Origin: Planctomycetaceae bacterium
GTDB taxonomy: Bacteria; Planctomycetota; Planctomycetia; Pirellulales; Pirellulaceae
Assembly (NCBI GenBank): GCA_002723275.1
Contig: PBNZ01000003.1
Location: forward strand, 126,667 to 173,678
DNA: 47,012 bases
Direction of reading: 5' to 3'
The notes beneath the pieces were generated by a model. That model was given only the letters and a program-made list of their open reading frames with translations. It did no database searches and was not told the DNA's origin. Positions 18,599 through 30,280 of the stretch are shown one piece after another. Both the position numbers and the translations under genes were made by a program. Positions within the stretch are counted from its first letter, which is position 1, and every line of letters starts with the position of its first letter.

Positions 18599-19573
18599 TT
18601 GGCGTCAACAAACGAGCACCCGCTGAGCTCCTCATTTGACTGGCGAAATGCCGGTCTTTCTTACTTTTCCTACGGATTCTATCTGCGGAAAAGGTTCGGC
18701 CAACGTGTACAAAAGGTGAGCATTGACGCTGGATTCACCTGTCCGAACGTCGATGGGACGGTCGCGATTGGCGGTTGTACCTTCTGTGATAACCGAAGTT
18801 TCAGCCCCAGCCGGAGAATTCGCCGCCAAGCCGTGCTCGATCAAATTGACGAGGGAATTCACCGTCTCAAACGACGATACACGTGCGATCTGTTTATGGC
18901 CTATTTTCAGCCGGCTACGAATACCTATGCATCGGTTGAAAAGTTGCGACCGCTGTACGAAGCGGCATTGTCACACCCTAAGGTCGTGGCGTTGGCCATT
19001 GGAACCCGCCCAGATTGTGTCCCGGACGACGTCCTGAATCTGTTGAGCGAGCTTGCAGAACAAACTTATCTGTCCGTCGAATACGGGATGCAGACAATGC
19101 ACGATCGGTCACTCGATTGGATGAATCGTGGGCATCACCATGATCGTACGGTCGAGGCGATGGAGCGGAGCCGGAATCGAGGCTTCGAGCTTTGTGCTCA
19201 CATCATGTTGGGGTTACCTGGTGAAACGTACGATGACATGATGGCCTCGGCCGATGAGGTTGCTCGTTTAGGATTTGACGCGGTCAAAATCCACAATCTT
19301 TACGCTGTCAAGAATACGGCACTCGCCGAGCAGGTAGAACGCGGCGAAGTCGAGCTCATGGAACGGGATGAGTACATTACCACGGTCGTTGATTTTCTTG
19401 AGCGTCTGCCGCCTCACATCATTGTTGAGCGTGTCAGTGGTGACGCACCTCCTGATTATTTCGTGGGACCGCAATGGTGTCTCGATAAGTCGCATGTCTT
19501 GACCGCGCTGAACAATGAATTTCAGCAGCGCGGCACCTATCAGGGACGATGCGATTCAAACGATGTCTCCTAG
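18599..19573 (+). CDS. Radical SAM protein, TIGR01212/YhcC family
   Basis: Predicted radical SAM enzyme of unknown reaction. The [4Fe-4S] ligands are C48, C60 and C63 in TCPNVDGTVAIGGCTFC, the CX11CX2C spacing of the YhcC family rather than CX3CX2C. FQPATNTYASVEKL, LAIGTRPDCVP, EYGMQTMHDRSLDWMNRGH and ELCAHIMLGLPGET follow in the usual order of this family. Start is TTG at 18599; no upstream ATG in frame was seen. It overlaps the promoter region of the FHA gene. Full length (324) for the family. Confidence 0.9.
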   Translation: MASTNEHPLSSSFDWRNAGLSYFSYGFYLRKRFGQRVQKVSIDAGFTCPNVDGTVAIGGCTFCDNRSFSPSRRIRRQAVLDQIDEGIHRLKRRYTCDLFMAYFQPATNTYASVEKLRPLYEAALSHPKVVALAIGTRPDCVPDDVLNLLSELAEQTYLSVEYGMQTMHDRSLDWMNRGHHHDRTVEAMERSRNRGFELCAHIMLGLPGETYDDMMASADEVARLGFDAVKIHNLYAVKNTALAEQVERGEVELMERDEYITTVVDFLERLPPHIIVERVSGDAPPDYFVGPQWCLDKSHVLTALNNEFQQRGTYQGRCDSNDVS

Positions 19574-19641
19574 TCGAAGCATTGACATCGAGCCGTTTCA
19601 ATCGCCTCCCCCACCGATTGTTTCGGTTTCCCCGGAGATAG

Positions 19642-19977
19642 TTATGCAGTTGCGGGGCGTAAGAGCAGGTCGGCAGCCTTTCTGCTTCGCCAGGTTGCCA
19701 ATCGCAACACCATGTAGATCGCCATAGCGATGTTCCCCAGCAACATGACAAGTATGAACCAGAGGATTCGCTTTCCCCAGCCGGTTTCTCGGTAGGCGAC
19801 CCACACATAAAACGTGACGAAACCGAAATACGCGTCGACCAAAGTTGCAATGAACCAGGGATAGGTCATCAGTTCCCCGCCGGCCTCGAAGATAGGACGA
19901 TCGAGTTCCGCCCAGGTGGTGATCCCGAGCATCGCGACTAGAATACCCAAGAACAAGACAATCAGAAAAGCTCGCAT
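19642..19977 (-). CDS. DUF1475-like small membrane protein
   Basis: Resembles the DUF1475 family of membrane proteins with unknown function. The 111 residues have three hydrophobic helices (about 3-23, 43-62 and 70-93). Between them lie ITTWAELDRPIFEAG and YPWFIATLVDAYFGFVTFYVWVAYRE, which carry the conserved acidic and aromatic positions. A positively charged tail (RSRKAADLLLRP) places the C-terminus in the cytoplasm. Divergent from the HDAC-like gene, only 14 nt apart, so the two promoters lie inside each other's reading frames. Confidence 0.8.
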   Translation of the reverse strand: MRAFLIVLFLGILVAMLGITTWAELDRPIFEAGGELMTYPWFIATLVDAYFGFVTFYVWVAYRETGWGKRILWFILVMLLGNIAMAIYMVLRLATWRSRKAADLLLRPATA

Positions 19978-19991
19978 ACCGCTGATCCCCT

Positions 19992-20924
19992 ATGAGACTC
20001 TTTTACACCGACCATTTCGTCTTGCCCTTACCTGATGGGCATCGCTTCCCCATGGAGAAGTATTATAGATTGCGGGAGCATTTGAAAAGGGCAGACTGGG
20101 CTCAACGTTGTCAGTTTCAGGTGCCTGTTGCCGCAACGAATGAGCAACTGCAGCTAGCTCATAGCGAAGAGTATATCGACAAGGTTATTTCGGGAACGCT
20201 CGAGCCGATTGACGTGCGACGAATTGGGTTTCCGTGGTCGGAGGAGATGGTCGAGCGATCACGTCGTTCGGTGGGAGCCACGATTGATGCGGCGCGGGCG
20301 GCACTGTCTGAGGGGTTTGCCGTGAATTTGGCCGGCGGTACTCATCACGCTCAATATGATGCCGGCCAGGGCTATTGCGTCTTCAACGATACCGCCGTGG
20401 CGGCTCGGGTTTTGCAGAAAGAAAAGGCGATTCAACGGGCCTTAGTCGTGGATTGTGACGTGCATCAGGGAAACGGTACGGCTGCCATCTTCGCCCAGGA
20501 TTACTCGGTCTTTACGTTTTCAATGCACGCAGCCACCAACTACCCTTTCCGCAAACATGCCGCAGACTTGGATTTGCCTTTGCCTGATGGAACCGGAGAC
20601 GTCGAGTATTTGGAACAACTTGATACCGCTCTGACTCGTGCTTTGAAGTCGGCAAACGCCGATATTGTCTTTTACATTTCTGGTGCGGATCCTTTTGAGG
20701 GAGATCGACTTGGCAAGTTGAGATTAACCAAGCAAGGTCTGTTGGCTCGTGATCGGTTGGTTCTGACCCGCTGCCTCGATTGGTCACTGTCGGTAGCGAT
20801 ATCGATGGGAGGAGGATATGCTCCGCATGTCGACGACGTGGTGGAAATCCATGCAAATACTGTCGCCACTGCATTTCAGTTGTATGAACAAGGTCGAGAG
20901 CTGCAGCGGGCCGAACGAAGTTGA
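19992..20924 (+). CDS. Histone deacetylase-like (AcuC/arginase-fold) deacetylase
   Basis: Zinc-dependent deacetylase of the HDAC superfamily; bacterial members act on acetylpolyamines, acetylated enzymes or small amides. Active-site residues are in place: GGTHHA (His118, His119), VVDCDVHQGNGTA (zinc ligands Asp156 and His158), SGADPFEGDRLG (Asp233), and the C-terminal GGGYAP. Length 310 is typical of the short bacterial branch. Its TGA stop overlaps the TTG start of the DUF1992 gene, indicating translational coupling. Substrate unknown. Confidence 0.9.
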   Translation: MRLFYTDHFVLPLPDGHRFPMEKYYRLREHLKRADWAQRCQFQVPVAATNEQLQLAHSEEYIDKVISGTLEPIDVRRIGFPWSEEMVERSRRSVGATIDAARAALSEGFAVNLAGGTHHAQYDAGQGYCVFNDTAVAARVLQKEKAIQRALVVDCDVHQGNGTAAIFAQDYSVFTFSMHAATNYPFRKHAADLDLPLPDGTGDVEYLEQLDTALTRALKSANADIVFYISGADPFEGDRLGKLRLTKQGLLARDRLVLTRCLDWSLSVAISMGGGYAPHVDDVVEIHANTVATAFQLYEQGRELQRAERS

Positions 20925-21325
20925 ATGAACGCAAGCCTCAGAGTGAGAGTTGGGAATCTTTTGTCGAACGGCAAATTCAAGAGGCCAAGGCAGACGGCGA
21001 CTTCGATGCGCTGCCCGGATTTGGGAAGCCGTGCCCTGAAATGGACGAGCCGTTGACGCCCGATTGGTGGCTTAAAAAAAAGCTGAAGCGGGAACGGGTC
21101 TCCATGCTCCCGCCGGCTCTTGCGATCAAACGTGACGTCGAAAAGACGCTGGAAGAACTGCCATCGATGAGTGACGAGACGCGCGTTCGTCGAGCTTTAG
21201 AAGAACTCAACCAAAGGATTCGAGCTGCGAATCTGGCTGCGATCTGGGGGCCTCCATCGACGACGCAGGAAATCAAGGTTGAACGCTACTTGGACAAGTG
21301 GAGAGAGTCTCGTGGCTCCTCCTGA
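20921..21325 (+). CDS. DUF1992 (DnaJ homologue subfamily C 28 conserved domain) protein
   Basis: Small cytoplasmic protein of the DUF1992 family; function unknown. The conserved core is present: FVERQIQEAKADGDFDALPG, then GKPC, the W-W-x-K-K-K segment LTPDWWLKKKLKRE, and a helical second half (RALEELNQRIRAANLA). The start is TTG at 20921, sharing four nucleotides (TTGA) with the stop of the deacetylase gene. The ATG at 20925 is out of frame. It is convergent with the USP-DUF389 gene, 17 nt apart. Confidence 0.85.
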   Translation: MNERKPQSESWESFVERQIQEAKADGDFDALPGFGKPCPEMDEPLTPDWWLKKKLKRERVSMLPPALAIKRDVEKTLEELPSMSDETRVRRALEELNQRIRAANLAAIWGPPSTTQEIKVERYLDKWRESRGSS

Positions 21326-21342
21326 GCATTGACCACATCGCA

Positions 21343-23229
21343 TTAGTCGGCAGCGTTGGTATCGATGACCGTGACTAGCTCGTTCGTGACGCGGACGCGA
21401 ATGGGCCTGTCGAATTCGGCTTCCGCCAATGTGCGAATATAATCGCTGATTTCCGCTGCCAGCGGTTTTGGACTCTGTAGGAGCACGGCCACGGTATTGT
21501 GATCACTCGGTTTGCCGCGGGTCACTGAGATCAATTGCACGTCGTCGTGATACTCGATGTAGGTTTCAAGTTGGTCCCGAAAAGCTTCGGGGATCACCGC
21601 CTTTGGCAGCGATTCGTAAATTCCAAGTGAGACGAAGAGAATGACCAGGACGATCGCAACTCTTAGCGTCCGTGATTGAAACGTTCCGTGAGTATGGCTG
21701 CCACGAATGCCGACTGCCAAAAAACTGCAGGCGGTACCGAGTACGATGGAAACGATGTTCGTCGCAAATAACACGCCCGATCCCAGCGACAACCACCACT
21801 GCCCTGAGGCCAAGCTAATCCCAAGGGTCGCAATCGGTGGTACCAATGCCGCGGCAATCGCGACGCCCGGAAGTGCCGAGAGTAGATTCGGACGCCCGAT
21901 CGCGTAGGCCGCTGCCATCCCACTGACGAAGGCGACCATCAGATCTAGAATCCCGGGGGCACCTCGAGCTGCCATTTCTGACGTAATTTGAGGATCGGAC
22001 CATATCCAACCTGCGGCGAAAGCAATTCCCACCGCCAATAGGAATCCGCGAATGACCGATTGCACCGCCGTCCGCATCAGAATCAGATTGCCTTGAACTA
22101 AAGAGAGGCCAATACCCAATAGCGGAGTCATCAAAGGAGCAACTAGCATCGCACCAATCACGACAGCTGCCGAGTTCTGAATCAATCCACCGGTCGCAAT
22201 CATCGTTGATAAACAAGTCAATGCAATAAAGTCGACGTCCCACTTAGAACTCGATTGGATCCGTTCAACCATTTGGATGCGTTTGGACCGTTCCAGTTGC
22301 GGAATTCCATACCGCAGTGTTCGGTCGATGGCCAAGGTGATACGACCGCTCAGCGGTGTGGACGACCGGATCGCAATGACATTCGGTCCGTCAGGCAGCG
22401 TCAACAGCCCTTCTGTGATTCCGCCGATGAGCCAGCGATGCATGCGACCGTGGGGGCGAGTGCTCAGGATCACTGCATCATAGTCACCAACGACCGACCG
22501 GAGTCCCCGCTGCAGTTTGTCATCCAGTACAATGCGTTTTTCAATGTTCGTGGCCTGTTTGCCTAGCGTGGATTGCAGAATCCGATCGAGAATTCTGCTG
22601 CCGACCTGTTGAGCACATTCATCGACATTCGGTTCCACGTAGACACTGGTCAGAGGAATCTGTTGTTTCGTCGCAAGATTTTCGCCTAACCGCAATGCGG
22701 GAGCACTTCGCGATCCTGGCCCCACGGGGACCATCACCGATTGAATCTCGTCCAGCGACTTGCGGCCCGGGCTGACCTGGATAACCTCGCAAGTAACGTC
22801 GCTGACAAGGGCATGGACTAACTCATTGTCGAGAGACTGCACACCAGTCTTTTCACTGCGCGGCAGCATGATTGCGTCGATGTCCGACTTTGATATTTCC
22901 TCGTGAATCGCTCGATTGGGATCGCCGCTGGATAAGCGAACGAGACGAAAGCCCGTTTTTTCGTCACCGGGGGCGTCGGCAGAGTCTGACTGGTAAACGC
23001 AATTCAGTTCGTGGAGCCGATCCAGGACAGCTTGGTATTCGGTTTCATTTGACTCGTCGCCCATGGTCTTCGAAAGATCAATGTCTTCTCGTGATTTGCC
23101 TTGGCCATTGCTGTTACAGTTGACGAAGCAGAGCAGGAGTGACTCCTCGCGGGATCGCGCGAAGAAGACTCCCCATGGCAGTAAAGCAATTGCATCCTGA
23201 TTGTCTGCGACCAAGAGCGCAAGTGGCAT
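21343..23229 (-). CDS. Fusion of universal stress protein domains and a DUF389 membrane domain
   Basis: Residues 1-160 and about 165-300 look like two universal-stress-protein (Usp) domains; the second ends with the nucleotide-loop-like segment GGITEGLLTLPDGPNVIAI. From about 330 follow hydrophobic helices of the DUF389 family (GGLIQNSAAVVIGAMLVAPLM, ALPGVAIAAALVPPIATLG). The C-terminal ~70 residues form a soluble alpha/beta tail. Total length is 628. The architecture suggests a membrane protein gated by cytoplasmic nucleotide-binding domains, but transport has not been shown for this family. The start is not certain: several downstream ATGs exist. Confidence 0.8.
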   Translation of the reverse strand: MPLALLVADNQDAIALLPWGVFFARSREESLLLCFVNCNSNGQGKSREDIDLSKTMGDESNETEYQAVLDRLHELNCVYQSDSADAPGDEKTGFRLVRLSSGDPNRAIHEEISKSDIDAIMLPRSEKTGVQSLDNELVHALVSDVTCEVIQVSPGRKSLDEIQSVMVPVGPGSRSAPALRLGENLATKQQIPLTSVYVEPNVDECAQQVGSRILDRILQSTLGKQATNIEKRIVLDDKLQRGLRSVVGDYDAVILSTRPHGRMHRWLIGGITEGLLTLPDGPNVIAIRSSTPLSGRITLAIDRTLRYGIPQLERSKRIQMVERIQSSSKWDVDFIALTCLSTMIATGGLIQNSAAVVIGAMLVAPLMTPLLGIGLSLVQGNLILMRTAVQSVIRGFLLAVGIAFAAGWIWSDPQITSEMAARGAPGILDLMVAFVSGMAAAYAIGRPNLLSALPGVAIAAALVPPIATLGISLASGQWWLSLGSGVLFATNIVSIVLGTACSFLAVGIRGSHTHGTFQSRTLRVAIVLVILFVSLGIYESLPKAVIPEAFRDQLETYIEYHDDVQLISVTRGKPSDHNTVAVLLQSPKPLAAEISDYIRTLAEAEFDRPIRVRVTNELVTVIDTNAAD

Positions 23230-23321
23230 ATCGTAGATCCCGCCTCATATCGACAAAGTCAACAGCTTTCGAACAGGATAAGCGATCGTACTTGGCGATG
23301 CCAGCCGAACTGAGAGCGGAG

Positions 23322-26207
23322 TTACAGGCTTGAGTCAGCAACCTCGTTCAATTCATCTTCGGCCAACGCGTCGGCGAGATATCGACCGGTTGCCGAATTG
23401 CGATGGGTGGCCACCTCTTCGGGAGTTCCCTGGCAAATCACCTCTCCGCCCTCATCCGCTGCGCCAGGGCCGAGATCGACAATGTAGTCCGCAGCCTTCA
23501 TGAGCTGCAAATTGTGCTCGACCACAATCAGGGAGTGTCCGACGCTTAGCAACGCATCGAAGCAATCCAGCAATTTGACGATATCCGAGAAGTGCAGTCC
23601 GGTCGTTGGTTCGTCGAGCAAGAAGAGAGTCCGGTTTCGTTTTGCCGAGGCCAGGTAACCCGCGAGTTTCAGACGCTGAGCTTCACCTGCTGAGAGGGTA
23701 TTGGCGGGCTGGCCAAGTCGCAGGTAGTCCAGGCCGACGTCCATTAATCGCTTTAATCGAGTCTGCACCTTTTCTTGACCGCGGAAAAAACTGAATGCCT
23801 TACGGACACTCATCTCCAGCACGTCCGCAATATTTTTACCGCGGTAGGTGACGTCCAGAATCTCGTTGCGGTATCGCCGACCATTGCATTGAGAGCACTT
23901 CATGTAAACGTCGGCGAGAAATTGCATGTCGATCTGGACGAAACCGTCTCCCTGGCAGGCGCTGCAGCGACCGCCGTCAACGTTAAAACTGAAGTGCCCA
24001 GCGGAGTAATTATGAGTTCGCGCCTCAAGCGTATCGGCGAAGACCGCACGAATCGCGTCAAATGCCTTGATGTAGGTGACCGGATTGCTGCGCGGAGATT
24101 TTCCAATAGGGCTTTGATCGACCATAATCAAATCATCAATCTGGCCATCGCCGAAGACGTCGTCGTAGGGCAGCGGTTTTTCCGCATCCTTTCTTTTGCG
24201 ATGGCGCAGAGCTGGGTAAAGCGTATCCTGGATCAGCGTGCTCTTGCCTGCACCGCTCACTCCGGTCACCAGGCAGAGTACGCCCAGTGGGAATTCGACG
24301 GAAATATTCTTCAGGTTGTTTCCCCGTGCGCCCGTCAGTCGAACTTTGCCGTGAGTTGCTTGACGGCGACGTTGGGGCGCTCCGGCACCGCGACGACCTG
24401 CCAAGTAATCGCCCGTCAGACTTTGACCGGATTCGAGCATCTCAGCCGGGCTACCCTCGAAGACAATCTGACCGCCGGTCTCTCCCGCACCTGGACCCAC
24501 CTCCACGATGTGGTCGGCGCCACGGACGAATCGTTCCTCATGTTCGACAACCACCACCGAATTGCCACGGTCGCGTAATTCAGAAACCGCTTGGAACAGT
24601 CGGTCGGTGTCTTTCGGATGTAATCCGACCGAGGGTTCGTCCAGGACATAGAGCATGTTGACTAGGCTCGAACCCAAAGCGGATGTCAGGGCAACACGTT
24701 GCATCTCTCCGCCACTCAACGTCTTCAACGGGCGATCTAACGTGAGGTATCCAACGCCTACCGCTTGCAAATACCGCAGTCTCGATTGAACCTGTTCCAA
24801 CATCATGCGCCCAACGGCACGATCTCGTTCACTCAACTCGAGTTCATTGAAATATTCGATCGCGTCAGCGATTTTCAGAGACGAGATTTCCGCCAGGTTC
24901 CGGTGGCCGACTCGGACTGCCAGGGCTTCAGGACGCAGTCGAGCCCCGTGACAATCCGGACAGGGCCGAGAGCTTCTCCAGCGGCTCAGGAATACGCGAA
25001 GATGCATTTTGTATTTTCGACGTTCCAGCCAACTGAAAAATCCTTTGAGTCCTCCAAAGTCTCGTTCCGGTACACCTTCCATCACGAGTTCACGTTGCTC
25101 GTCGGTAAGGTCGCGATAAGGAATGTCGACCGGTAAGTCATAATCATCGGCTAAGGCGAGCAGCTCTTCGAGTTCATGAGCGTAAGCTGGCGTATTCCAC
25201 GGAGCAACAGCGCCATCACGCAATGATTTTTGAGGATCTGGAACGATTAGATCCATGTCCAGGTCAATGAGGTTCCCGAAGCCTTCGCATGTCGGGCATG
25301 CGCCTAAGGGACTGTTGAAACTGAAGAGCTGAGGCTCCGGCTTGGGGAACTCAATTTGACATTCAGTGCAGGTTAATTTCGAATTAAACGACAGCCGATG
25401 GAATGGCCTGCCATCGATTTCATCGTCACTCGCATGTTGAAGTCGTGGGTGACTGAGAATGCCGTTACTGCTCGGAGTAGAGGGTGCCTGGATGTAAACC
25501 AAACAATGTCCATCACCGTTTCGAAACGCCGTTTCAAATGAGTCTCGTACACGCGGTTCAGGCGAGTCCCCTGTGAGTCGATCGACCACAATCTGTAATT
25601 CGGAGATGTTGTCGTCTAACGATTCGCTTTTCGCAAGCTCATCGAGGCTCACAATCGTACCTCGATCGATCGCCCGTACGTATCCGTCGGACTGCATGGA
25701 GCTAACAACACTCTGTGCAGATTCTCCTTCGCCAATGCTGGGCCGGAAGGCGATCATATAGCGAGTTCTGGAGGCCAGCTGAGTGAGGCATTCCGCCGCG
25801 CTTTCGGCGCTGTCGCGATAGACTGGATTCGAACACGAATAACAATAAAGCTGACCGATTCGCGCAAACAGTAGTCGCAGGTACTCGTGACTTTCCGTCG
25901 CCGTTCCGACCGTCGATCGACTCGAGCGTGAAGGAGCCTTGTGAGTGACTGCGATCGAGGGAGGGATCCCATCGATGCGTTCCGCAGCGGGCTTGTCTAG
26001 CCGCTCAAGAAATTGACGAGTGTACGCCGAAAAACTCTCGATATATCGCCGTTGTCCCTCGGCATAGAGTGTGTCGAGAGCAAGACTCGTTTTCCCGCTT
26101 CCGCTCATGCCGCAAATAACGACAAGCTGGCGGTGGGGAATGTTGAGGTCAACCTTCTTCAGGTTGTGGACCTCAACTCCGCGAAGCGTAATCTGACGGG
26201 CAGACAA
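23322..26207 (-). CDS. uvrA: Excinuclease ABC subunit A
   Basis: Damage-sensing ATPase of nucleotide excision repair, loading UvrB on DNA. The 961 residues show two ABC modules. The first Walker A is GMSGSGKTS (33-41), with YTRQFLERLDKP following; the second is GVSGAGKST. Both ABC signatures (TLSGGEMQRVAL; TLSAGEAQRLKLA) are present, and zinc modules appear as ACPTCEGFG and CSACQGDG...CSQCNGRRY. Translation starts at a TTG (26207), as no ATG precedes the conserved ITLRGVEVHNLK. It is followed at 93 nt by the USP-DUF389 gene on the same strand. Confidence 0.97.
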   Translation of the reverse strand: MSARQITLRGVEVHNLKKVDLNIPHRQLVVICGMSGSGKTSLALDTLYAEGQRRYIESFSAYTRQFLERLDKPAAERIDGIPPSIAVTHKAPSRSSRSTVGTATESHEYLRLLFARIGQLYCYSCSNPVYRDSAESAAECLTQLASRTRYMIAFRPSIGEGESAQSVVSSMQSDGYVRAIDRGTIVSLDELAKSESLDDNISELQIVVDRLTGDSPEPRVRDSFETAFRNGDGHCLVYIQAPSTPSSNGILSHPRLQHASDDEIDGRPFHRLSFNSKLTCTECQIEFPKPEPQLFSFNSPLGACPTCEGFGNLIDLDMDLIVPDPQKSLRDGAVAPWNTPAYAHELEELLALADDYDLPVDIPYRDLTDEQRELVMEGVPERDFGGLKGFFSWLERRKYKMHLRVFLSRWRSSRPCPDCHGARLRPEALAVRVGHRNLAEISSLKIADAIEYFNELELSERDRAVGRMMLEQVQSRLRYLQAVGVGYLTLDRPLKTLSGGEMQRVALTSALGSSLVNMLYVLDEPSVGLHPKDTDRLFQAVSELRDRGNSVVVVEHEERFVRGADHIVEVGPGAGETGGQIVFEGSPAEMLESGQSLTGDYLAGRRGAGAPQRRRQATHGKVRLTGARGNNLKNISVEFPLGVLCLVTGVSGAGKSTLIQDTLYPALRHRKRKDAEKPLPYDDVFGDGQIDDLIMVDQSPIGKSPRSNPVTYIKAFDAIRAVFADTLEARTHNYSAGHFSFNVDGGRCSACQGDGFVQIDMQFLADVYMKCSQCNGRRYRNEILDVTYRGKNIADVLEMSVRKAFSFFRGQEKVQTRLKRLMDVGLDYLRLGQPANTLSAGEAQRLKLAGYLASAKRNRTLFLLDEPTTGLHFSDIVKLLDCFDALLSVGHSLIVVEHNLQLMKAADYIVDLGPGAADEGGEVICQGTPEEVATHRNSATGRYLADALAEDELNEVADSSL

Positions 26208-26574
26208 AACGTAAGTCCCTTTCTGCCGAGGGATTTATTACAAATCAATCCCGTATTTTAGCTCGTCTTTGCCCAGTCGACTAGTGTTCGGTGGATTCGT
26301 TTCCGTTTGGCCGCTCTACGTACAAGGGTGATTTGATATAATTTCTTGACTTGCAAGATCCGCCGTGAAGGTCTTCGAGAGCCGTCGGTTATGTTGCCAT
26401 GAGTCATGATGCATGGAATTTCAATCTTCGGCCACGAGTTCAACGGCTTGTGGTGAACGCTGACGAATGAATACTCCTCAAATTTGTAACCGAATCGGAC
26501 GGGTCGCACACGGATTTAGAATGTCTGTAAAAATAATCGCGAATACCTGATTTGCTCGGATTTCGAGTTGTGCA
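26208..26574. other. Non-coding divergent interval upstream of uvrA
   Basis: Holds the promoters of uvrA (minus) and of the small membrane protein (plus). A LexA-box-like palindrome was looked for by eye and not found. A minus-strand frame at 26258-26509 shows no domain and is not called. Confidence 0.5.
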
Positions 26575-26853
26575 ATGAGTCCACGCAAAAAACGCGTTAA
26601 TCCCTTTTACGTTGTCCTGGTTATTGCAGGTCTTGCATTTTTGTTGACTGCTTGTGCTTACGGTGTGATGGCCGTCAAGGAATTGAGATCACCCCACACC
26701 CTGGCGGCTCAAGTGGAAGCCGACGCGAGTTTCGTCGAATTCATGGATCAACATGGACCGAAGGCGATGCTCATCGAATTGGCAATCCTGGGAGTTGCCA
26801 CTTTTGCAGCGATCAGTACGGATCGCTATTGGTCGGAAGATTCCGACGAATAG
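26575..26853 (+). CDS. Small membrane protein, two predicted helices
   Basis: Family not recognised with certainty. The 92-residue product starts with a basic cluster (SPRKKRVNPFY), then a hydrophobic helix (residues 12-33), a soluble middle (LRSPHTLAAQVEADASFVEF), a second helix (about 63-80), and an acidic tail. The positive-inside pattern and its place 20 nt upstream of the cupin gene on the same strand support a real gene. It probably forms a transcription unit with the cupin and ligA genes. Confidence 0.7.
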   Translation: MSPRKKRVNPFYVVLVIAGLAFLLTACAYGVMAVKELRSPHTLAAQVEADASFVEFMDQHGPKAMLIELAILGVATFAAISTDRYWSEDSDE

Positions 26854-26873
26854 TTGTGTTGCTGGAGAACATA

Positions 26874-29266
<2,393 letters not shown>

Positions 29267-29271
29267 GCGAC

Positions 29272-29309
29272 GTTGCCCCGCGACGCTCTCGTTGGCGTCG
29301 GGGGCAAAC
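29272..29309. terminator. Hairpin between convergent ligA and peroxiredoxin genes
   Basis: GTTGCCCCGCGACGC (29272-29285 region) pairs with GCGTCGGGGGCAAAC (29295-29309) with one bulge on each side. There is no T run on either strand, so termination is inferred from position and stem stability only. Confidence 0.4.
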
Positions 29310-29362
29310 GCGATTCGCGATCGGGAATTCCCGGCTCGGACGTCGCCGGCGGGCATCTCCGA

Positions 29363-29911
29363 CTATTTTGCTTTGTCGACCTTCAGTTCGGCAAGCTTCT
29401 CAGCAACCTGTTTTCCATGACTGTTGAATTTGACATTTTTCTCAACCGCGAGCAGTTCGCCATCTTTGCTGATGAAAAAAGTCCAGCGCTGGGGAAACGA
29501 TCGGTTGTCGTCAATTACACCGAACATTCTTGCCGTGTCCCCTTGGGGATCACTCAGGATCGGGTAATCCAATTCCAACGACTCGGCGAAATCCTTGTTC
29601 TTCTCTTCACTATCACAGCTGGCTGCAAAGTAGGCGACGTCAAATTCGCGAAGGGCAGGACCGCTCTCACGGAGCGATTTGCATTGCAGCGTTCAGCCAC
29701 CGGTGAACGCTTTTGGGTACCAGGCGATCACGACCGCCTTCTTACCCTTGAAGTCGGAAAGCTTGTAGGTCTTTCCATCGCTTCCCTTTAATTCAAAGTC
29801 GGGCACCATGTCTTTCACCTTAATCGGGTTTTTCTCGGCTGCTCCAGCATCGCTGGCGAGTGAAGTCGCCAGGAAAGCGGTAACAGCAATAATCAAAGCG
29901 GTTCGTAACAT
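29363..29911 (-). CDS. Exported peroxiredoxin, probable selenoprotein (TGA = Sec73)
   Basis: Reduces hydroperoxides by a thiol (here probably selenol) at the peroxidatic position. A signal peptide (residues 1-24, LASDAGAAE) is followed by an AhpC/TSA domain: [31 protein letters not shown], then an in-frame TGA (29693-29695, codon 73), then [17 protein letters not shown] and [19 protein letters not shown], to a normal stop at 29363. In homologues the position of the TGA is the catalytic cysteine (GGCT). Frame is otherwise intact for 182 residues, and a SECIS-like hairpin follows (29660-29678). A one-base nonsense mutation is the alternative. sel genes are not in the window. Confidence 0.8.
29660..29678 (-). 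promoter_or_regulatory. Candidate bacterial SECIS element of the peroxiredoxin gene
   Basis: On the mRNA, CGCUC (29676-29672) pairs with GAGCG (29666-29662) around a CGUGA loop; two more pairs (A-U, U-G) extend the stem. The loop G is 23 nt after the UGA, inside the 16-37 nt window described for bacterial SECIS elements, and is among the first two loop bases as expected. Confidence 0.6.
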
Positions 29912-30280
29912 TTGGTAAATCTCCTAGAGATTATTGATCAGCTTCTTCCGCTGAGCCGGGTGACTTTGTGCACGCTTCACGAGGCCAGCGATCAGCTCGC
30001 TTGGTGTCAGTATATCCGCAGGATCAGGTCAGCCAAGCGGAGGAGCCAGATACGCGGCAGATTTCTCTGGCTGTTGGCGTTGTCGATCGGCCGTTGGAGA
30101 AAAGGCAAGTTGCCTCATTCGACGGAGAAACGCTCGCCTGGATCGCGGTGGACCTGTTTCCAGTCGGCGATGAATTTCTCGAGGTTTTGAAAGACTGTTT
30201 CCCGAAGTCAAGAAGCATTCTGTTGCGTAATACCGCCGAATTGAACTCGTTGCCAGGTTATTGCCAACGCAGCTTGGCGA
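29912..30280. other. Interval upstream of the peroxiredoxin gene with a possible decayed coding remnant
   Basis: A plus-strand frame at about 29968-30291 reads like protein in places (DGETLAWIAVDLFPVGDEF, EVLKDCFPKSRSILL), faintly like a receiver-type domain, but has no credible start and no full domain. It may be a gene fragment. It is not called as a gene. Confidence 0.35.

Noticed and set aside
23775-24578. 267-codon open frame antisense to uvrA
   Set aside because: It is a shadow of the highly conserved uvrA frame; no domain or plausible composition.
26208-26574. LexA box upstream of uvrA
   Set aside because: No convincing palindrome of a known LexA type could be seen; regulation is left open.
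29363-29911. Peroxiredoxin as a simple nonsense-mutated pseudogene
   Set aside because: Only one interruption, exactly at the catalytic cysteine and with a SECIS-like hairpin; random decay is a poorer explanation, though not excluded.
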